Positions 9,123 through 18,052 are shown, counted from the first letter of the stretch. The stretch: DNA of 64,000 nt from Alphaproteobacteria bacterium (GCA_021296255.1 JAGWAU010000002.1:1-64000); one strand, 5' to 3'. Numbers and translations are program-made. Notes: a model not told the origin generated them from the letters alone.

Positions 9123-9815
9123 TCAGCGATCTTCGTACAACGTCTCGCCGTCTTTGATGCAGCTCGCAACGAGAATTTCGCTGCACAAGCCACCGGGACA
9201 CACGACGCGGCGAAATCGGGCTTCCCAGTAATCCGCGTAGATATATCGCCACAGCCTGATCGGCCGGCAACCGCCCACAAGGGCTGGGCTGATCAGGTAG
9301 GTGAGTCGCCACAGCCCTGTCGCTAGCTTGGCTCCGAATCCATGGGCCGCGGTCAACGACGCAAGACACAACAATCCGCCCGGTCGCAAGATACGGTGCG
9401 CCTCTTCAAGTAGTTTGTGGATGTCGTTGGTGCTCAAAAGATCGCATACGTATGTACAAATGAACCTGTCGAAGCTGGAATCATCGACTTCGAGATCCAT
9501 TTCTCCGGTGGTTAGATAAACCTCGGTCCGCGATGGCCACTGCGCCAATCGCTCGCGTGTCAACCCGAACATGGTGTCGCTGACATCCACGGCCGTATAG
9601 GTTGTCTGCTCCGACAAATGATCGCACAACAGGCGTTCGGCTAAGCGGCCGGTACCGCATCCAAACTCGAATACAGCAGTCGCCTCGCCTAGTTCGGCGT
9701 TCTCGATCAGTAGCTCGAGGGGGCGTTCCTCGTAGAGCGTGCTGCGGTCCTGTCTGGTTCCGAATCGGTCGTAAAACCTTTTTGCCTGGGCATGTGAGAG
9801 CGTGCGCACGGTCAA
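9123..9815 (-). CDS. class I SAM-dependent methyltransferase, substrate unknown
   Basis: A 230-residue Rossmann-fold methyltransferase. Motif I is FEFGCGTGRLAE (about residues 49-60), the acidic motif II is TAVDVS, and the post-motif LRPGG lies near residue 147. The N-terminal block KRFYDRFGTRQD resembles UbiE/Methyltransf_11 enzymes that methylate small molecules or lipids. It has no ATG: it starts at TTG 9815 or GTG 9809, directly against the stop codon of the lipid-kinase gene, so the two are translationally linked. The coupling suggests a lipid or membrane substrate, but that is inference. Confidence 0.85.
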   Translation of the reverse strand: MTVRTLSHAQAKRFYDRFGTRQDRSTLYEERPLELLIENAELGEATAVFEFGCGTGRLAERLLCDHLSEQTTYTAVDVSDTMFGLTRERLAQWPSRTEVYLTTGEMDLEVDDSSFDRFICTYVCDLLSTNDIHKLLEEAHRILRPGGLLCLASLTAAHGFGAKLATGLWRLTYLISPALVGGCRPIRLWRYIYADYWEARFRRVVCPGGLCSEILVASCIKDGETLYEDR

Positions 9816-10751
9816 CTAGCTCTCGGCACCATTCAATGGGCACAAAACATTGAGCGGATTGGGATGAGAACGTACGATCGCCGGTAGACGCCCGACGATT
9901 TCGCCGTCCGCGTGGATGGGGTCGCCCTCGGGACCGTCGAGTAGCGCCTCTCGGAACTCAATGGTCGAGACATCGCTCAAACGTGTCAGGCGGTTTCCGG
10001 TCAGCGCTACGCCGTACCGTATGAGGTTCCATACCCCGCGGCCCGCAAGCAAACAAGCGTTCAGGGACCGCTCCTCCAGACGGGCTTTCGGAACGCTGAT
10101 GAAACGCCCGCTGTAGAAGTGCCCATTTGCGAAAATGGCGGAACCTGCCTCGTGACGAACGCCGTCGATGGTCACGCCATAGGCAGAGGACGGAAAGCGG
10201 ATGAGCTCGATTAGAGCCTGCCAGACGTAAGCCCCTTTTCCCGTAAGCCGCTTCAACGTCCGGGATACGTCGCGAACCACATGCGTGTCGATACCGATCC
10301 CGGCCATCATCATGAATTTGCGGTCGTTGACGACTCCCACGTGTACGGTCGTGGGCTGTTGCCGGGCGATCGTATGGGCAATGTGAGCCGGGTCGATCCG
10401 AAGCCCGAGTTCCGCGGCCAGGACGTTCGCCGTACCGAGCGGCACGATAGCTAGTGGTGGAGCGTCGGCACGCAGGCCATTTACGGCTTCATTGATGGTG
10501 CCATCACCCCCCGCCACGGCAATCACGTCGAACTCTCCAGGCCGAACGCCGGTCGCAAGCCTTTCCGCGTCACTGCGTCCCCCGGTACGCAGTTCGGTCA
10601 CCGACACGCCGAGTTCGCCAAGAACCTTCATGACGGATTTGTAGCGCCGTCGCTTGCGTTGCCCGGCGGTCGGGTTATAGATGACCGCAATCCTGCGATT
10701 ATGTGCGATGAAGGGAGGCGGGGTTCCCTCCACGGCGACGGGATGGCACAC
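9816..10751 (-). CDS. diacylglycerol-kinase-family lipid kinase
   Basis: A DAGK-catalytic-domain protein (YegS/DgkB/LCB5 type) that phosphorylates a lipid such as diacylglycerol. Motifs are VIYNPTAGQ at the N-terminus, the nucleotide loop AVAGGDGTINEAVNG, and PLGTANVLAAELGL. The C-terminal lobe carries the DGE motif in HADGEIVG. The frame is open about 80 codons upstream, but that part lies across sixA and lacks homology. I place the start at GTG 10751, five bases after the sixA stop; GTG 10733 is an alternative. Predicted length is 311 residues. Confidence 0.88.
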   Translation of the reverse strand: MCHPVAVEGTPPPFIAHNRRIAVIYNPTAGQRKRRRYKSVMKVLGELGVSVTELRTGGRSDAERLATGVRPGEFDVIAVAGGDGTINEAVNGLRADAPPLAIVPLGTANVLAAELGLRIDPAHIAHTIARQQPTTVHVGVVNDRKFMMMAGIGIDTHVVRDVSRTLKRLTGKGAYVWQALIELIRFPSSAYGVTIDGVRHEAGSAIFANGHFYSGRFISVPKARLEERSLNACLLAGRGVWNLIRYGVALTGNRLTRLSDVSTIEFREALLDGPEGDPIHADGEIVGRLPAIVRSHPNPLNVLCPLNGAES

Positions 10752-10755
10752 AGCG

Positions 10756-11286
10756 CTATCGTAGTTGCCGGGGGCGGACGAAATCCACGAGTTGCGCCTG
10801 TCCATACGCGGTCTCGGACCAGGAACGCGCATCGACGGACAGGATGGCAAGTGCGGCCGTCGGAAATTTCGCGTGCACCTCGCTGGGCTGAGCACGAGTG
10901 CGCTCGTCGTCAGATCTCGCTTCGAGCCGCACCGCCAACTCCTGTATTCCCGGGTTGTGGGCAATGACGAGGAGGCGCCCGATTCCATCGGGTACGCGAT
11001 GAATCACTCGCAGGAGTTGGCTGGGGGACGCCAGGTACAGGCTCTTCATCATCTTGGACTGAACCTCGTCGCCAATCGATTTCTGCATGAGCTTCCATGT
11101 TTCGCAGGTGCGGCGTGCGGTGGAGCACACGACGAGATCCGGAATCAAGCCGTTGCTTTCGATGTAGCCGCCCATGCGCGGGGCTGCCTTTTGACCCCTT
11201 GCATTGAGCGGTCGGTCGAAGTCGTCAAGAGTGAGATCGTCCCAGCTTGACTTGGCGTGGCGCATGAGGAGTAGCGTTTTGGACAT
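10756..11286 (-). CDS. sixA: SixA-type phosphohistidine phosphatase
   Basis: Histidine-phosphatase-superfamily enzyme of the SixA type, which removes phosphate from phosphohistidine proteins such as HPt domains. The catalytic motif LMRHAKSSW is at residues 7-15, the arginine segment CSTARRTCET near residue 55, and the second histidine motif IAHNPGIQE near residue 109. At 176 residues it is a little longer than E. coli SixA. It appears to head an operon with the lipid kinase and methyltransferase. The 188-base region upstream is shared with the divergent TIM-barrel operon. Confidence 0.9.
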   Translation of the reverse strand: MSKTLLLMRHAKSSWDDLTLDDFDRPLNARGQKAAPRMGGYIESNGLIPDLVVCSTARRTCETWKLMQKSIGDEVQSKMMKSLYLASPSQLLRVIHRVPDGIGRLLVIAHNPGIQELAVRLEARSDDERTRAQPSEVHAKFPTAALAILSVDARSWSETAYGQAQLVDFVRPRQLR

Positions 11287-11395
11287 TCAACCGAAAACCA
11301 CCCGTGTCGTTGGGTCGCCAGGGGTTCTAACGTCTGATTGCGAGCCATGACAAGCTTGGTTGTGGGCTCACATGCAGCCAAGCGGAGTAGGTCGC

Positions 11396-11401
11396 TATAC
11401 T
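11396..11401 (+). promoter_or_regulatory. possible -10 box for the TIM-barrel/TPP operon
   Basis: TATACT matches five of six -10 consensus positions and lies 73 bases before the start of the TIM-barrel gene. No good -35 hexamer is present at 16-18 bases, so an activator-dependent promoter or chance match is possible. Confidence 0.3.
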
Positions 11402-11474
11402 GGGATCAGGTTTCGGTGGGGCGGCGCATGAAGGAAAAAGCGTCAATGCGCCGTGGTCGAGCAGGGGGGACGGG

Positions 11475-12290
11475 ATGGCGAATACGAGCTTCTCTATAAA
11501 TACGTTCTCTTGGATCTGGACTCACAAGATCGAAGACTGCCTCAATCACCTTGCGGATCAGGGACACACGCGATTTGAGGCGATCATGACGCCGGGGCAC
11601 CTGTGGACGACGGAACTCGATGCCCCGGCACGAAAGGCTATCGGCAAGCTGCTCAGCGACCGGGGGCTTGTGTTCACGTCTTTCAATCCTGGCGGCTGGG
11701 ACAACAACGTTGCGAGTTCGTCCCGAGAGATGCGTGATCACACCTGCCGCTATCTCGGCGGCATCGTCGGACTGGCGGGAGAGTGGGGCGTACCGGGGGT
11801 AGTCATTTCACCGGGTCTTGCGCGACCGCTGCTAGCAGCGCCCCGAGAGCGCATGATGGATTGGCTCAAGGAGAGCCTTGATCGCTTGGTGCCCGAGGCG
11901 GAACGCGCGGAAACGAATCTGCTATTCGAAAACATTCCTTACACGTGGCTTCCCAAGGCTGCGGATCTGATGACGGTTCTGGACGAGTTGGGATACGGCG
12001 ACTCCCTGGCAATCATCTACGACGTGGCCAACGGCGTGTTCGCCAAGGACGATCCTGTCGCCGATATCGCGCTCGTGGAATCGCGAATGAAGCTGGTGCA
12101 CATCTCGGATACGACGACGGAGGAGTTTCGCCACGATCCCATCGGAAAGGGCGACGTTCCTTTCCAGGAGGTGGCCGAAGCGTTGCAACGGGTCGGGTAT
12201 GACGGGCCGGTGGTACTTGAGATCATATCGTCCGAACCTGATGTGGATTTTCCGGACGGAATCGAGAAATTGGGCGCGATGGGTTGGTAG
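11475..12290 (+). CDS. sugar phosphate isomerase/epimerase-like TIM-barrel protein
   Basis: A 271-residue protein of the AP-endonuclease-2-like TIM barrel family, which includes hydroxypyruvate isomerase, IolE/IolI and xylose-isomerase-like enzymes. Probable metal ligands are the Glu in NLLFENI, the Asp in IYDVANG, the His in KLVHISD and the C-terminal Glu in VVLEII. The ATG at 11475 follows a purine-rich stretch (GGGGGGACGGG). Its partners downstream are an ABM-fold protein, a TPP enzyme and an MFS transporter, which points to breakdown of a polyol, sugar acid or keto-acid. The exact reaction cannot be read from the sequence. Confidence 0.85.
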   Translation: MANTSFSINTFSWIWTHKIEDCLNHLADQGHTRFEAIMTPGHLWTTELDAPARKAIGKLLSDRGLVFTSFNPGGWDNNVASSSREMRDHTCRYLGGIVGLAGEWGVPGVVISPGLARPLLAAPRERMMDWLKESLDRLVPEAERAETNLLFENIPYTWLPKAADLMTVLDELGYGDSLAIIYDVANGVFAKDDPVADIALVESRMKLVHISDTTTEEFRHDPIGKGDVPFQEVAEALQRVGYDGPVVLEIISSEPDVDFPDGIEKLGAMGW

Positions 12291-12322
12291 GCGCGTTTGG
12301 GACCGATTTTGAAGGGTTGAGG

Positions 12323-12619
12323 ATGTCTTACGTACATACGGCGCACTTGGTGTTGAAACCGGAATACATTGATCGATTCAAAGAGAGGATACGGCGCCAC
12401 GCGATGACCAGCCTGGCGGACGAGGAAGGTTGTTTGGTGTTTCGTACGCTTCAGGACCGCGATGATCCCACGCGCTTTATGATGTTCGAGGTGTATGCCG
12501 ATCAAGCAGCAGACATGGCGCACCGCAACTCCCCCCACTTCAAGGAGTTGAGAGCAGAGATCGACGACTGGGTCGTCAGCCGGGAGTGGTGGTTCTGGGA
12601 AGAGTTTCCGGAGTCCTGA
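12323..12619 (+). CDS. ABM-domain (antibiotic biosynthesis monooxygenase fold) protein
   Basis: A 98-residue dimeric alpha-beta barrel (ABM/YgiN type). The family pattern is visible: HTAHLVLKPEYIDRFKE for the first strand and helix, the CLVFRTLQDRDDPTRFMMFEVYAD centre, and the usual segment HRNSPHFKELRAE. Family members include quinol monooxygenases and autoinducer-2 processing proteins (LsrG type). The ATG at 12323 is preferred over an upstream in-frame ATG that would overlap the preceding gene. It sits between the TIM-barrel and TPP-enzyme genes and probably acts on an intermediate of their pathway. Confidence 0.82.
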   Translation: MSYVHTAHLVLKPEYIDRFKERIRRHAMTSLADEEGCLVFRTLQDRDDPTRFMMFEVYADQAADMAHRNSPHFKELRAEIDDWVVSREWWFWEEFPES

Positions 12620-12676
12620 CTGGCCCGTTTCGGGACGGCGCAGCCTGGGAAACGCGAGCAAGAAAGGTAGACATGG

Positions 12677-14467
12677 ATGCCCAACATGAAAGGCGGCGAA
12701 TACATCGTTGATTTCCTGATCCGGGAGGGGGTGCCGTACGTCTTCGGAGTCTGCGGACATGGAAACGTCGGTATTCTCGACGCCATGTACGAGCGACAGA
12801 GCGAGATCAAGTTGATCTCTCCGCGCCACGAGCAAACCGCGGGCCACATGGCCGACGCCTATTGGCGGGTCCGGCATTCGCCGGTTGCAACGCTCACGTC
12901 CTGTGGTCCGGGTTCCGTCAACATGATGCTGCCCCTCGCGAACGCATTTCTCGACTCGTCCGCCTATCTGGCCATCACGGCAAATGTTCCCACCCAGCAT
13001 TTTGGGTTGGGGGCATTCCAGGAGGTCTACCGCCATCAGCCTGCAGACTTCCCGTCGAGTGTCAAGCCGTACGTGAAGAGGTGCCTGCAGCCGACGCGGG
13101 TGGACATGCTGCCTCTGGCCATGCGCCAAGCCATGACCGTAGCGACCAGCGGCCGGCCGGGACCGGTCTGCGTCGACGTGCCCTACAACGTTTTCCAGGA
13201 GGCGGATGATGTCAGTTACGAACCTTCCAACCGGCATGCTTTGGCCGGGCGTCCAGGTGCGTCCTCGGAGGAAATTCGACGGATCGCGGATCTCCTGTAT
13301 ATGGCGGAGAGGCCGCTGATCTACGTCGGCCACGGGGTTGCGTTATCCGAAGCGAGTGCCGAGCTGGTCGATCTTATTCAAACTCTTCAGTTCCCCGTAG
13401 GGTCGATGCCCAATGGCATGGGTGTCGTCGATGCGCGCGATCCCCTCTATGTCGGCCACAATGGCCGCAACGGCGCCTATCAGGCCAATCAGGCCGGTCG
13501 GCATTGCGATGTGCTGCTCGCTGTCGGCGTCCACTTCGACGACCGATCGTCATCCAGTTGGCTGCCCGGCTATTCCTGGAATATTCCCCCGACTAAGCTC
13601 ATCCATGTCGACATCGATCCGGAAGAGCTTGGCCGGGCATACCCCGCGGAAGTGGGCGTCATCGCCGACGCGAGAACCTTCCTTCGGCAGTTGCTCGAGG
13701 AGGTAGGTCGGCGGAGTGCCCCGGATCCGGCACGGACCGCCGCTTGGCGTGCCGAGATCCAGTCCTGGAAAAGCGAATGGGAAAGATTTCTTGCGCCGAA
13801 GTTCGAGGAAAGTGCTTCTCCGGCCACGCCCGAGGGCATCGTTCGTGACGTCCGGCACGTGCTCCCGGACGATGGTATCCTGGTGCTCGATGTCGGGGCT
13901 CACCACAACTGGTTTGTTCAGTTGTGGGAGGCTCGTCGTCCCCAATCGATGCTCAACGCGTTCGGGTTCGGAGCCATGGGGTTCGGAACCAGTGGCGCGC
14001 TGGGCGCCAAACTCGCAGCGCCCGAACGGGAGTGTGTCGCGGTTGTGGGGGACGGGAGTTTCATGATGACGCCCCACGTCGTGGCGACGGCGGTCGAATA
14101 CAACATCGCGGTAGTTTGGGTGGTGTGGAACAACTTCGGTTGGACATCCATCCGGGACATTCAGCTTGGGATGTTCCAGGGCCGGGAGCTTGGCACGCTG
14201 TTCTACAAGGATGGGGAACGCTACAACCCGGACTTTGCCATGATGGCGCGTGCCGCCGGGTGTGAAGGTATCACCGTGACGCACAACAAGGACTTTGCCG
14301 GCGTATTGGAACACGCGCTCGGCCTCGGGAAGCCCTGTCTCATCGATGCCCACGTCGACGGCGATATCAGGCCGGTACCTACCGGGGCGTCCCAGTATCC
14401 TCCGATGCCCGAGAAGACGCCGGCCTACGGGGAGCGATTCCTCCCCGAGTCCATAGCGGGAGAGTAG
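12677..14467 (+). CDS. thiamine-pyrophosphate-dependent enzyme, acetolactate-synthase-like
   Basis: A 596-residue three-domain TPP enzyme of the acetolactate synthase/glyoxylate carboligase superfamily. The N-terminal domain keeps the TPP-activating Glu in PRHEQTAGHMADAY (near residue 53), which glyoxylate carboligase lacks. The central domain is at about residues 195-340. The C-terminal domain carries the GDGSFMM...WNNFGW cofactor motif (near 455-490). No regulatory small subunit lies nearby, and the gene is not linked to ilv genes, so a catabolic carboligase, decarboxylase or lyase is more likely than valine synthesis. Met4 (12686) is an alternative start. Confidence 0.86.
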   Translation: MPNMKGGEYIVDFLIREGVPYVFGVCGHGNVGILDAMYERQSEIKLISPRHEQTAGHMADAYWRVRHSPVATLTSCGPGSVNMMLPLANAFLDSSAYLAITANVPTQHFGLGAFQEVYRHQPADFPSSVKPYVKRCLQPTRVDMLPLAMRQAMTVATSGRPGPVCVDVPYNVFQEADDVSYEPSNRHALAGRPGASSEEIRRIADLLYMAERPLIYVGHGVALSEASAELVDLIQTLQFPVGSMPNGMGVVDARDPLYVGHNGRNGAYQANQAGRHCDVLLAVGVHFDDRSSSSWLPGYSWNIPPTKLIHVDIDPEELGRAYPAEVGVIADARTFLRQLLEEVGRRSAPDPARTAAWRAEIQSWKSEWERFLAPKFEESASPATPEGIVRDVRHVLPDDGILVLDVGAHHNWFVQLWEARRPQSMLNAFGFGAMGFGTSGALGAKLAAPERECVAVVGDGSFMMTPHVVATAVEYNIAVVWVVWNNFGWTSIRDIQLGMFQGRELGTLFYKDGERYNPDFAMMARAAGCEGITVTHNKDFAGVLEHALGLGKPCLIDAHVDGDIRPVPTGASQYPPMPEKTPAYGERFLPESIAGE

Positions 14468-14537
14468 CCGCGCGGCCGGGATGCGCCGGTACATGAGGTC
14501 TCCGCCCTCCTATTCGATGGGGCAATAGACGCACCGC

Positions 14538-15731
14538 ATGTACCCAACGGGATTCACGATCCGTTTGCCGGATGATTTCCGCCCAGGTCCCGGCGCTCGC
14601 CTGTCGCTGTTCTATTGGTGCCTGTTCCTGATCATCGGGGTCTATCTGCCTTTCTGGCCGATATGGTTGGAAAGCCGGGGAATGACAACGGCAGAGATCG
14701 GCTTCCTGCTCGCGGTTGGCACGTGGGTCAAGGTGTTCGCAAATCCGCTCGTCGGGCACGTCGTGGATCGTCGGGGCGACAGGCGGCGTCCGATGATCGC
14801 TCTGGCGAGTGCGAGCCTCGTGTTCGCCATGCTCTTCGCGATGGCGACTGACTTCTGGACGCTGCTCTTGATCTCAGGCCTGTTCGGCTTTGCACTCTCA
14901 TCGCTGTTCCCGCTTTCCGACAATTTGACCGTACGTGTCGCCAGCCAACGGGAGTTGCAGTACGGACGTGTACGATTGTGGGGGTCCATCAGTTTCATCG
15001 TAGCCGCGATTCTGGGTGGCCGCGTTCTTGAAGGCCGTCCAGAGGGATGGGTTCTCGCGATGGTGTTGATGGCAGTCGCTGCCACTTGGTTGTCGACGTT
15101 TCTCCTCCCCGATGCCCGTTGGCCGACCGCACACGAAAGGAAATCGATATCGTTCCGGCTGTTGCGTAATCCGGTGTTCGTCCTTTTTCTCGTCGGTGCA
15201 AGCCTCATACAGTCAAGTCACGCGGTCTATTACGGTTTCGCCACCCTCTACTGGCGTTCGGCCGGGTACTCCGACGTGATGATCGGATGGCTGTGGGCGG
15301 AGGGCGTTATCGCGGAGGTGGTATTGTTCATCTTTGGTGGGACGCTTCTCGCTCGTCTTGGGCCGGTCTGGCTGATGGTCGTAGCCGGACTGGCGGGTGC
15401 GTTGCGGTGGGGTGTCACCGGACTAACCGCCGATCTCGTACCGCTTTTGGTGGTTCAGGCTCTGCACGCCTTTACGTTCGCAGCCACCCATCTCGGTGCC
15501 GTCCACTTCATCGCCCGGGCGGCGCCGCCGAGCCTATCCGCCTCGGCCCAGTCGATCTATTCGGCGCTCGGCACAGGGGTTGGCTTCGGTGTAACGATGC
15601 CGCTGGCGGGATACTTGTATGCCCAGTTTGGCGGCAGTGCGTTCCTGTTCATGGGCATGATGGCCCTGGTCGGCGCCGGTTGTGCGGTGCTCTTGGCGCG
15701 ACGCTGGGACGGAAATACGATCTCCCTCTAG
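14538..15731 (+). CDS. MFS transporter of the phenylpropionate/nucleoside permease-like group
   Basis: A 397-residue major facilitator with about 12 hydrophobic segments. It resembles the MFS_1-like group containing HcaT (3-phenylpropionate permease): the first helix pair FYWCLFLIIGVYLPFWPIWL, the loop GHVVDRRGDRRRP between helices 2 and 3, and the YGRVRLWGSISFI block are typical. It starts 70 bases after the TPP-enzyme gene on the same strand and probably imports that pathway's substrate. The gene ends 15 bases before the convergent glyoxalase gene. Confidence 0.87.
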   Translation: MYPTGFTIRLPDDFRPGPGARLSLFYWCLFLIIGVYLPFWPIWLESRGMTTAEIGFLLAVGTWVKVFANPLVGHVVDRRGDRRRPMIALASASLVFAMLFAMATDFWTLLLISGLFGFALSSLFPLSDNLTVRVASQRELQYGRVRLWGSISFIVAAILGGRVLEGRPEGWVLAMVLMAVAATWLSTFLLPDARWPTAHERKSISFRLLRNPVFVLFLVGASLIQSSHAVYYGFATLYWRSAGYSDVMIGWLWAEGVIAEVVLFIFGGTLLARLGPVWLMVVAGLAGALRWGVTGLTADLVPLLVVQALHAFTFAATHLGAVHFIARAAPPSLSASAQSIYSALGTGVGFGVTMPLAGYLYAQFGGSAFLFMGMMALVGAGCAVLLARRWDGNTISL

Positions 15732-15746
15732 CGGGTTTCCTTGGCG

Positions 15747-16184
15747 CTAATCCGATGACGGGACATCGGGGACCCACAGGTAGCCATCGGGATCCAGGAT
15801 GTAGGCTTCACGAAGTCCGTGCGGCTTGTCGCTAGCACCGTCGAGGACGGTATACCCGTGCTCGCGCGCAGCCTGCTCCGCTTCGTCTGGATCACGGCTA
15901 TGCAGGCGCAATTCGCTGCCGATCCCTCGGACGAGTTCACCACTCAGACTGCCGTAGAGCGGATGGTCCTGATAGGTGTGATCGGCATGCAGCATCCATT
16001 CCGCGTCGCGAGATCGCAAGACCGCGAAATCCTGATCGCAGTAGACAATTTCTGCGCCCAGTACCTCGCGCTGGAACGCGAGTGCCGTCTCGATGTCGCG
16101 GACCAGCAGGTTCACGGTCAAGCCCGACAAGGACCGGCCGTATTCCGGTGCTGGCATCCACGGTTCGCAGGTTCTCAACTTCAT
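15747..16184 (-). CDS. glyoxalase/bleomycin-resistance/dioxygenase-fold protein
   Basis: A 145-residue vicinal-oxygen-chelate protein. The first beta-alpha-beta module is VNLLVRDIETALAFQREVLGAEIVY and the second ends in REAYILDPDGYLWVPD, with the usual DPDGY metal-site segment. Family roles include glyoxalase I, epimerases and extradiol dioxygenases; nothing here decides between them. The 282 bases upstream (16185-16466) have no gene that I recognise. Confidence 0.8.
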   Translation of the reverse strand: MKLRTCEPWMPAPEYGRSLSGLTVNLLVRDIETALAFQREVLGAEIVYCDQDFAVLRSRDAEWMLHADHTYQDHPLYGSLSGELVRGIGSELRLHSRDPDEAEQAAREHGYTVLDGASDKPHGLREAYILDPDGYLWVPDVPSSD

Positions 16185-16374
16185 TTTGGTTTCCCTGGTC
16201 CGGCCACTTGGCTGATAGATCAGTGAGACAAACTACCTTGGATCCCTCGGTTAACGTCAGGCGGTAGTATCGATGTTCTGGCCGTGAATGAGGTGCAGCA
16301 GCGCGGTGGCGGCCGAAATGACAGCGTGGACTCTACTTCACCGCTATACCTCGGGCATCGTGTTTCGACGGAGT

Positions 16375-16403
16375 ATGATGTATTCTGAGGCTGGGTACAT
16401 CAT
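16375..16403. repeat. 8-base inverted repeat with 13-base spacer in an intergenic region
   Basis: ATGATGTA (16375-16382) is exactly repeated in reverse complement as TACATCAT (16396-16403). It lies in the gap between the starts of no gene: the glyoxalase start is to its left and the desaturase stop to its right. It could be an operator-like dyad or a decayed terminator; there is no T-run beside it. Confidence 0.4.
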
Positions 16404-16466
16404 GCGCGCCGGTGTATGTCATGGCAGTAAATTGATTCTTCCGCTCCGTCGTTGCACCGGTTAACC

Positions 16467-17321
16467 TCACTCTGACGGATCTGGATCTTGGACTTTTCGC
16501 GCGATCGGATAGCCACCGGTCTGATCGATAAACGGCATTAGCAACAGACGGTACACGCTAAGCCGGGATGGTTCCCGAAATTGCTCCAGGCCGATGGTCA
16601 TTTCTGTGTGCCCTGTCGCGGGCTGTGCGCGATACGTGCCGAATAGCCGGTCCCACCAAGGAAAATTGAATCCGAAGTTGCTGTTCGTCTCCGCCTTGTA
16701 GATGGAGTGATGGACCCGATGCATGTCCGGTGTCACCACGAACAGGCGAAGCACGCGGTCGACACCGTCGGGCAATCGCACATTACCGTGGTTGAACAGC
16801 GACGTCCCGTTCAACAGGACTTCGAACAGAATGACAGCCTCTGGTGGCAACCCAAGCACCAGGACCGCTATCATCTTGATGCCCATCGAGATGACGATTT
16901 CGATTGGATGAAACCGCACGCCGGTTGTCGTATCGAAGTCGAGGTCGCTGTGGTGCATCATGTGGAGACGCCAGAGCGGCGACACGGAATGAAACAGCAC
17001 GTGCTGGCCATAGATCAAACAATCGAGCGCCAGCACCGCGATGGGCACGGATATCCATGGGGGGAGCGCCCAAGCATGCAGCAACCCCCAGTTCTGTGCC
17101 GACGCAACCTCCGCCGTGCCCACCGCCAGGATCGGGAACACGACTCTCAAGACCCCGGTATTGATGGCGACCATCAACAGGTTGGCGGTCCAACGGCCAT
17201 CCCGGCTCTGGGAAGGTTGCCGTCGCGGGGACGCAACTTCCCAGATCATCATCGCAATGAGAACCGACAGAAAGGTGCTGAGCCGGATTCCCGGTTCATG
17301 GACCGCTAGCCAATCCTGCAT
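16467..17321 (-). CDS. sterol desaturase/fatty acid hydroxylase family protein
   Basis: Membrane-bound di-iron hydroxylase or desaturase of the sterol desaturase family. All His clusters are present: HVLFH, HMMHH, the FNHGN region and HRVHH. The helices before and between them are hydrophobic, as expected for an inner-membrane enzyme with its iron site facing the cytosol. Start ATG 17321 gives MQDWLAVHEPG and 284 residues; the frame opens further to 17390, which would run into the divergent hydrolase leader. Lipid or carotenoid-like substrates are typical, but specificity cannot be told. Confidence 0.88.
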   Translation of the reverse strand: MQDWLAVHEPGIRLSTFLSVLIAMMIWEVASPRRQPSQSRDGRWTANLLMVAINTGVLRVVFPILAVGTAEVASAQNWGLLHAWALPPWISVPIAVLALDCLIYGQHVLFHSVSPLWRLHMMHHSDLDFDTTTGVRFHPIEIVISMGIKMIAVLVLGLPPEAVILFEVLLNGTSLFNHGNVRLPDGVDRVLRLFVVTPDMHRVHHSIYKAETNSNFGFNFPWWDRLFGTYRAQPATGHTEMTIGLEQFREPSRLSVYRLLLMPFIDQTGGYPIARKVQDPDPSE

Positions 17322-17419
17322 CGGCGTCACTCCAGGCTGCAGCACCGATAAAGGTACAATGCTCGATGCCTCCTCGGCGAGATGGATCACGGCCCTTCTT
17401 TGACGCTGGAGAGGAGCGG

Positions 17420-18052
17420 ATGACCGGAATCCTGCTTGACGGCCCGCTTGATGCCCGCCGTGGGGTGATCCTCGCGCATGGCGCCGGCGCGCCGATGGAC
17501 AGCACCTTCATGTCCGCGTTTGCCGAAGGAATTGGTGCGGCCGGTATCCGTGTCGCGCGGTTCGAATTCCCGTACATGACTCGACGCCGCGAGGACGGTA
17601 AGCGGAGGCCGCCGGACCGGAGACCCGTGTTGATCGAGTGCTGGCGCGCCACCATAGTCGGCCTGTATCAGACCGGGATTCCGCGTGAGCGGTTATTCAT
17701 CGGCGGGAAGTCGATGGGCGGCCGGATTGCCAGCCTGATCGCCGATGAGGCGGGAGTCGCGGGCGTGGTTTGCGTGGGCTATCCCTTCCATCCCCCGGGC
17801 AAGCCGGAGCGCACCCGGATCGAGCATCTCGTGTCGCTTCGGACCCCCACCCTCATCGTTCAAGGCGAGCGGGATCCGTTAGGGACGCGCGAGGACTTGG
17901 CCGGCTACGCGTTGTCGGCCGCAATTCACCTGCATTGGCTTGCCGACGGTGATCACAGTTTCAAGCCGCGTAAGGCTTCCGGTCGGACGGAAATGCAAAA
18001 CTGGGAGGAGGGGATTCAGGCCGTGGTGGAATTCGTTGAACATGACTTCTGA
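17420..18052 (+). CDS. alpha/beta hydrolase of the TEX30/dienelactone-hydrolase-like group
   Basis: A 210-residue alpha/beta hydrolase. The oxyanion segment is LAHGAGAPMDS, the nucleophile elbow is GGKSMGGR (Ser near residue 103), the acid is the Asp in QGERDPLG, and the His is in DGDHSF. This pattern matches the KANL3/TEX30-type hydrolase family, whose bacterial substrates are unknown. The start at ATG 17420 has a strong GGAGAGGAG sequence just upstream. The last 37 bases overlap the end of the convergent dehydrogenase gene. Confidence 0.85.
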   Translation: MTGILLDGPLDARRGVILAHGAGAPMDSTFMSAFAEGIGAAGIRVARFEFPYMTRRREDGKRRPPDRRPVLIECWRATIVGLYQTGIPRERLFIGGKSMGGRIASLIADEAGVAGVVCVGYPFHPPGKPERTRIEHLVSLRTPTLIVQGERDPLGTREDLAGYALSAAIHLHWLADGDHSFKPRKASGRTEMQNWEEGIQAVVEFVEHDF

